IMG/VR virus record: IMGVR_UViG_3300008448_000046
Coordinates: 1 to 64,000 of that record
Source: a virus
DNA: 64,000 nt
Strand: one strand, 5' to 3'
Positions within the stretch are counted from its first letter, which is position 1, and each line of letters begins with the position of its first letter. The position numbers were made by a program, and so were the translations under genes. Of this stretch, positions 17,401 through 26,400 are shown one piece after another. The notes beneath the pieces are model-generated. The model saw nothing but the letters and a program-made list of their open reading frames with translations, did no database searches and had not been told where the DNA came from.

Positions 17401-20400
17401 TGGACCAAGTAAAAAAACTGAATATCCTGTGTTGGATTCTCGTGTAAAGATGTACCCAATTTCTGATGTATTTGATATGTCAGCATTATCAAATAAGTCA
17501 GTTTTAGTTTATCTAAATGGTGAACAACTACTTTACGGATTGAATTATACCTTTACTTCTTCAGGATATTTAGAAATCATCTTAGACATCAACGAGGATG
17601 ACTTGATTGAAGTATATGAGTACGAGTCAACTGACGGAACTTTCGTACCTCCTACACCAACAAAATTAGGCATCTGGCCAAAGTTTGTTCCTGAAATTTT
17701 TCAAGATACAACTTATATTGAACCTACAGATGTTATACAAGGACACGACGGAAGTATTACTATTGCATTTGGTGATTATAGAGATGAATTGCTTCTAGAG
17801 TTAGAAAAAAGAATTTATAATAATATAAAAATCTCTTACAATCCAGAAATTTTTAACATTGAAGATACTATCCCAGGTTACTTTAGAAATACAGACTATG
17901 ATTTAGATGAATACAATCAAGTCCTATCAAAATATTTTTATTACTGGTCAAGCCAGATAGATCAAGATTACACTAGATTACCAACGTATGACAGAACTAA
18001 CGGCTTTACTTTCAATTATAGAGGAAACATTGCACCTGACGGAAGACCCGTGCCAGCACACTGGAGAGCAATTTATAAATGGCTCCTTGATACAGACAGA
18101 CCGCATTCACATCCTTGGGAAGTTTTAGGATTTACTATTAAACCTGTATGGTGGGAATCAGTATATGGACCAGCGCCATACACTGCTAATAATAGAATTC
18201 TTTGGCAAGATTTAAATGACGGTGCAGTTCGAGAGCCAGGAAAACCAGTAACTAGAAAGTTGCACTACAAGCGGCCAGGACTGATAGATATGATTCCTGT
18301 TGACCATCAAGGAAGATTAATAAGTCCGTACGAAACCGGAATGGTCACTGGCGTAATAAATCCAAGCCCAGCCGGATATTTAGAATTTGGAGATCAAGGT
18401 CCAGTTGAGACAGCATGGAGAAGATCAAGTCTTTATCCGTTTGCTGCGCTTCTAGCCTTCTTAACCTTATCTCCTAACAAAACATTAGGAACTTGCTTTG
18501 ATAGAAGTAGAATTGTAAAAAATAAAGCCAATCAGTTAGTATACAAAGACACCAATCTTCGTATAAGACTTCAGGATATAATTTTACCTTCGAATGTTAA
18601 TGATGCTACTCGAGAATATTCCAGCGGATTAATAAATTATATCTCTGATCATATTTTTACTATCAACAATTATAATATTTCTAGTTATAAGAGTGACTTG
18701 TCGTCTTTAACAAATAGAATAGTCAGCAAACTTGGCGGATTTACCAGTAAGGAAAAATTTAGATTAATTCTTGATTCTAAATCTCCAACTTCTAAAAATA
18801 ATGTATTTGTTCCGCAGGAGAATTATAACATTGTTCTTAACACTAGCTCTCCAATTAGAAAAATTTCTTATAGTGGAGTTATTATTGTTAAAGTGTCTGA
18901 CGGATTTAATATTGCAGGGTATAATCAAGACGAACCGTATTTTAGTTACTATTCTAAATTACAAGACGGTCCTACTATTAGAATTGGCGGAATAAGCGAA
19001 TCATTTACAGATTTTGATACTAACCAAACTTATGTAGCTGGAAAAGTAATTAGATACAACGGAAGATATTATAGAGTAAAAACTAATCACATAAGCGGAG
19101 ATACTTTTGATAAAGATCTTTATGTCTTATTACCAAGTCTCCCAGAAACAGGCGGAGTAGTTGCCACTCTTGGTAAAGTTTGGGAAAAACGTAAAGTATT
19201 AAAATTAAGTTACGGAACTACACTTAGTACAATACAAGAAGTGGTAAGTTTTTTAGAAGGATACGGTATCTATTTAGAAGACCAAGGATTTGTATTTGAC
19301 GACTTTAATACTAACACTGAAAGTATTTCTAATTGGAACACCAGCTTAAAAGAATTTATGTTCTGGGCTACTCAGAAATGGAAAACTGGAGCAGTTATCT
19401 CTCTAAGTCCTGCAGCAGAAAAAATTACTCTTAATACTGAGTTTTCAGTAGTTAATGATATTAAAGATAGTTTTTACGGATATAACATTTTAAGAGTTGA
19501 CGGGCAAAAATTAGATCCTGATCTAACAAGCATTTATAGAACAGATAACAATTATTCAGTAAGTCCTGCAAACACTAGCCACGGAATTTATTCAGCTACT
19601 TTTTATCTAATACAAAAAGAACATGTAGTTGTTATAGATAATAGAACAATGTTTAATGATGTTATCTATGATTTAGAACCAGGGTATCGTCAAGAAAGAA
19701 TTAAAATAAACGGCTACCTTACTCAAAGCTGGACAGGCGGATTTAGTATTCCAGGATTTATCTATGATGAAGCAGTAATTAAAGATTGGGAGCCTTGGAC
19801 AGATTACTCGTTAGGAACAATTGTAAAGTTTAAAGAATTTTATTATAGTGCAAACAAATTTATTCCCGGAGTAGAACTGTTTAATAGTAATGAGTGGAAG
19901 CTACTATTAGAAAAACCTACACCTAGGTTAATTCCTAACTGGGATTATAAAGCAGAACAGTTTACTGATTTCTATGATTTAGACACAGATAATTTTGATG
20001 CAGGCCAACAAAAAGTAGCGCAACATTTAATTGGATATCAAAATAGACAGTACCTTGAAAATATTATTCGAGACGACGTAAGTCAGTATAAGTTTTATCA
20101 AGGTATGATTATTGAGAAGGGCACAAAGAATGTTTTAAACAAACTGTTTGACGTTTTAAGTGCAAACGACCAAGATAGTCTTGTGTTTGATGAAGAATGG
20201 GCTGTTAGAGTAGGAGAATACGGTGCAAGTGCAGCGTTTGATGAAATTGAAATTAAACTAAAAGAAGATAATTTTAAAATTAATCCACAGCCAATTGAAT
20301 TTGTTAATTCTATTGATTCTAATATTGTTGACTCTGTTTACAGACAAGTGCCAACAGACCTTGTTGTTAGAACAGTTAATTATTCTAGTAATCCTTGGCC

Positions 20401-23400
20401 AATAAGATCTCATAAAACAAGATTTTTAAGAACTCCAGGGTATGTAAGATACGACGACGTAACACTTAGTGTTGATTCTTTACTTGACCTTTTAGATCAA
20501 AATCCAAATGAATTTTCAATAGGAGATTACATTTGGTGCGCCTTTGAAACATTAAATGCAGGCGGCGATTATTGGAATGTTTATAGAATTACTCGAGCAC
20601 CATTTACTATTATAGGTGCAACATATGACAACGGAATCTTAACATTTGAATGTGATATAACTCCTAATTTATCTATTGGGGATGTATTTGGATTACAATC
20701 GTCAGGCGACGCTGACGGATTTTATACAGTGTCTGATCTAATAGACGATACTATAGTTGTAGAAAAAGAAATTCCAAACTTTCAAGGATTATCAGGCGCA
20801 ACTAGAGAATTGATTTTTGTTAGTCAGAGACTTGAAAGTATTGATTTAGCTAATGAAATTTTATCTACAAATATTAAAGCCGGAGAACTGATATGGGCAG
20901 ATTCAAATGAACAGTCTAACAACTGGGCAGTTTGGAAAAATTCTCCAGTATATGCTAAAGTAGAATTAAAAAATGATGAGCCAAGAACCGAAGAAAAATT
21001 TGGTATTGCCCTAGCTACAAACAAGCTTGGAACTACTTTGGCTGTAGGAACAGAACAAAATAAAGTATTAATATACAATGTATTCAATGGAACTTGGGGA
21101 AGACTACAAGAACTTACTGTGTCAGCCTTAGGTCCTATAGCAGATTTTACAAATAGCGGCTTTGGAACTAAATTGGCAATGTCAGAAGATGCAGAGTGGT
21201 TAGCTATTGCTGCTCCTCGTGCTTCTAACATTAAAACAACTTACCGCGGCAATTATAATTCAACAGCAAATTATAATGAAAACGACATTGTTCGAGTTGG
21301 AAATGTTCATTGGCAAGCTGCAACTAACTTATTAGATGCTGAAACATCAACTATTGATCAATTTGCTCAAGACTGGACTCCCGCAAGATTAATCGAAGCA
21401 ACTAAATCAGGAACACCTTCTGGCTATGTTGGTCAAGGATTGGTTGTTTTATACAAAAGAATTGCTGATGGAACATACAGAGTAGTAACATCATTTACTA
21501 GCCCTCATCCTGTATTAAACAACGAAGAATTTGGTACAAAGATGAAGTTCTCTCAGTCTAATGGAGAGTATATTCTTGGTATAACAAGTCCTCTATCTGG
21601 AAAATTATATCTGTATAGATACTCTAACGTAAGTGACGATAGCGGCATTGAGTGGCACATGGATTATGATAGAAGGTATCGTGGCGCCTTTAGCAGTTTA
21701 ATTGAGTATTACCAGGGAGATTTAGTATTTTATAATCAAAGTATATATGAAGCAATTGAGGATTTATCTGCCGGTGCATTTGATATTGATCAATGGACAG
21801 TAGTAACTGATAAAAATATATTAGGATATTTCCCCAACGATGTATTAAACATTGAGGACACTAGCCCTGCTTCTGATAAGTTTGCTTATGATTTTGATTT
21901 TTCTTCCTCAGGGGATCGTTTAGCGATATCAGCCCCTAATGCAGACAAGGTATTTGTATATCAGTATAATGGCAATAGCTACGATCTTATTTTACCAGTA
22001 TTAGAACCGGCAACAGGCGATCTTGAAGCAAACACAAGATTTGGTGCCAGTGTAGCATTAAGCAGTACTGGAGATTCTCTAGCCATTGGAATTACAGACA
22101 TAGTAGGCGCTTCCAACAACGGAAAAATATTTGTCTATGATTTAACTAGCGAAACCTATGAAAAAGCTCAAACTATTCGTAGTATCAGTGATGAGATTGA
22201 CGAAAGATTTGGGTCAACTATTGAATTCATGAATGATGATAAAACACTATTAGTGTTTAGTAAGAAAGGCGACACCTTCCAAGACGGCAGCACTGTTATT
22301 CTAGATAACGGAAGAATAGATATATTTGACAAGTATTATACTAACTTCATATATGGAGAAAGTTTAACGTTTAATGATTCTTCCTTACTAAAATACGGAG
22401 AAAGTATTGCGGTAGCCGATAGTACTATACTAGTTTCGGCACCAGAGTATGACGATAGCTACGTTGAAAATACAGGAATTGTATATTCATTTAAAAAACT
22501 AAAAACTCAATACAGTTGGAAAAAACTTTATCAAGAGTCTGCAGTAGTAGACGTTGAAAAAATTAAAAAATTATTCGTTTATAATTCAAGAACAAATACA
22601 TTATTAAATTACCTAGACGTAATAGATCCTGTGCAAGGAAAGATTGCCGGACCTGCTGATCAAGAAATTAAATTTAAAACCTATTTTGATCCTGCGATCT
22701 ATTCTTATAGTAATAACGACTTAAACGTAGATGAAGGTTTAGACTGGACGTCGGAACAGGTTGGCGTATTATGGTGGGACTTAACCAACGCAAAATTTTT
22801 AGACAGCTATGTTGAAGACCTAGTATACAGATCAAGCACATGGAATACCTTGCATAAAAATGCAAGTATTGATATCTACGAATGGGTAGAATCAAAGATT
22901 TTACCATCTGCATGGGACGATATTGCAGATACTGAATCCGGTTTAAGTCAAGGAATAAGCGGTCAAAGTTTATACGGCGATAATGCCTACAGTATTAAGA
23001 AACGATACGATAGTATTTCAAAAACATTTAAGAACACTTACTATTTTTGGGTTAAAAACAAAGTTACAGTGCCATCAGTAGCAGGAAGAAATATCAGTGC
23101 TACTGATGTTGCAAATTTAATTTCAGATCCAAAAGCTCAGGGATATCAGTTTGTTTCTTTCTTATCAAAGAACAGTATAAATCTTTATAATTTTAAATCA
23201 TTACTTGAGAATAATGATGTAAATCTAAATTTCCAGTATTGGATAATTGATAAGACAGATAACAATTCACATTATCAGTGGAAAATTATTTCTGAAAACG
23301 AGAATACATCTATTCCTAAAGAGATTGAAGAAAAATGGTTTTACAGTTTAGTAGGCAAGGATGCTAATGATAGACCTCTACCGGATTTAAATTTACCTAT

Positions 23401-26400
23401 TAAATTACGATATGGTATTGAATCTAGGCCAAGACAGAGTATGTTTGTTAATAGATTAGAAGCATTAAAACAACTATTTGAACGTGCAAATTCTGTACTA
23501 GCTAAAAATCTAATAGCAGATGATTATGACTTGAGCGATTTGTTAATGACTGAACCAAAGCCCTCGTCTGTTTCTAGACTTTACGATAGAGTTATCGATA
23601 CAGAATTAGAATTAAGATTTATTAATACTGATAGTCTCCGCCAGGCAATATTAACTCCTGTTATTACTGATGGACGAATTACTGAAGTAGTTATTAGTAA
23701 TTCTGGATATGGATATACAACTGCACCGTCTATTAAAATATACGGATCAGGAAAAAATGCAGATATACTACCAGTAATAAACTCAAAAGGCCAAATTACT
23801 GAAGTTTTAATTAATAATCCTGGACAAGGATATTCAGATGGTACACGATTAACAGTAAGATATTATAGCGTACTTGTTAATAGTGATTCTGCTGCTCTTA
23901 ATCGATGGAGCATTTATCAGTGGGATAATGTTTCCTGGTTTAGAGCAAAAACTCAAACATACGATGTAACTCAATATTGGGATTATATTGATTATTATGC
24001 TACAGGTTACAACCAATTTACTAAAGTAGATTATGCAGTAGACGGTACTTATCAGCTACCATTACTTAAAACCAAAATTGGAGACACAGTTAAAGTTAAC
24101 AATATAGGATCAGGCGGCTGGATAATCCTTGAAAAATATGCAGATAGTACAAGTGTTGATTATACTCAAAGTTATAGTGTCGTTGGTCGTTATCAAGGAA
24201 CTATACAATTTAAAGATAATCTTTACAAATATAAAGAAGGTGGTGTTGGCTACGATGGAAGTTTATTTGATTCTGACGGGTACGATGAATTTGCCTCAGT
24301 CGAATTAAGAGTAATTTTAAATTCTTTTAAAGATAAAATTTTTGTCGATACATTAAGAGTTGAATATTTAAAACTGTTCTTCTCAAGTATTAGATATGTA
24401 CTATCGGAGCAAACATTAGTTGATTGGGTATTTAAAACTAGTTTTGTAAAGGCAAAACATAATGTAGGTAGTTTAAAACAAAAAGTTACCTACAATAATG
24501 ATAACTTAGATAATTTTGAAGATTATATTAATGAAGTTAAACCTTATAGAACTAAAATTAGAGAATTTATCAGTACGTATAATACAGTTCAAAATACTCC
24601 GTTAAGTCTAACAGACTTTGATTTACAATCTACTATTAGTAATCAGGATACAATTATTCCAGTAAATGTTAGGGTTTCTGAGACCGTAAATGCGGTTCCT
24701 CCTGTAACAGAGATTAGTGGTACTAGTGTATTATCGGAATATCCGTGGAAACATTGGTATGATAATGTTGGATTTACACTAAGTTCGATTGAAATCGTAG
24801 ATGGAGGTTCTGGATATATAACAGCCCCAACCGTTATTATAGAAGATAGTTATGGAGTAAAAGCATCAGCAAAAGCATTTATTTCAAACGGACAGGTGTC
24901 TAAAATTCGAATAATAAATTCCGGAACTAGATTCCTTAAAGCACCAATTGTAACTCTTTCTGGGGGAACAGCCTTATCAGACAATTATGCTAGAGCTGTA
25001 GCAATTATTGAAAATGGTGTCGTTAGAAGTTCTATGATTAAAATGAGATTTGATAGAACAACTAGAACATATGCAGTAACTAGTATTCTTGAAACAGAAA
25101 CATTCTCTGGCGACATTCAAGTAACAGGAAAGAGATTACAATTTGATCTAAAATGGGCACCAAATACTGAGGTTGGGAAAACTTTAATTACAATTAATAA
25201 TGTTGAAATATTAAGAGATGATTATAGATTAGTTGTTAAGAATACACAAATAAATGGATTTACACAGTACTACGGATCTGTAATTTTTGAAACTCCGCCG
25301 ACAAAAGGTGCAACTGTAGTTATTAGATATAATAAATCATCTATACATCTTAATGCTGCGGATAGAATTAATTTTTATTACGATCCTCAGACTGCTCAAT
25401 TAGGTAAGCAACTAAGTCAATTAATGACAGGCGTTGACTACGGTGGCGTAAACATAGTTGGTCTTGATTTCAATATACAATACGGCTGGGATAACTTACC
25501 TTGGATGACAATTCCGTGGGACACATTTGATGATTCTTTTGATGATTATGTCTATACCGGTGCGAATTATGAAGTAGTTTTAGATTATGTTCCTGCATTA
25601 AATGAAGAAATTAACGTTTATATTAGTAGGTACGATCCTGAGGACCTAAGGTCTGTGAACGGTTATTTGCCGCCTGTTAGAATCGACAACTATGATTATG
25701 AAGGTGTTCCTATTCCTGGATACCCTGATGCAGTAATGGCTACATTTGTAGGAGACGGAGTAAATCAAACAGTGGTGATCCCCGAAGATAAAATTACAAT
25801 TAACAGCAATGATATTGTTATTGTAAGACGATCAACAAGCGATGGCAGCTATAAACCTTTAGAAACTAACTATGACATACGTCTTGACGGAGGACCAATT
25901 GATTATTCATCTGCTACAGGGTTAAATGCAGATGATATTATTATTGACGGTGACGGATTCGTTACACCAACGTCAAGTTCGGCACCCGAAGAAGTTGTAC
26001 CAGGACATATTTCTGACACTGTAGCAATTAAAGTTTATAATAGACCAACAAGCGGGTCTGCAAAAATTATCTCTAAAAATTACAAAGGAGACAATTCAAC
26101 ATCTAGTTTTACCCTTGATCAGATTCCAAATGGAAATGCTGTATTAATTGTAAAATTGGACGATCAAATTTTAACCAGAGGTGTTGATTATCAGTACGAT
26201 TGGAAACTAAATGAAGTTAAGTTAACAGCAGCAGCGTCTAATACACAGATAGTTAACATTACATCTTTTGGATTAAATTCATCTAATGTAGTTGATTTAG
26301 ATTATTTTATAGCTGACGGTGTTTCGACAGAATTCATAACTAGAGCATCTTGGTCAAGTAATTTTGAAGGATTCGTTCTAGTTAACGGCGAAGCAATAGA

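Noticed and set aside
20824-21231. Minus-strand open frame within the giant gene
   Set aside because: It is a shadow of the plus-strand frame with no ribosome site or recognisable product; the same applies to the other antisense frames in the tail genes.
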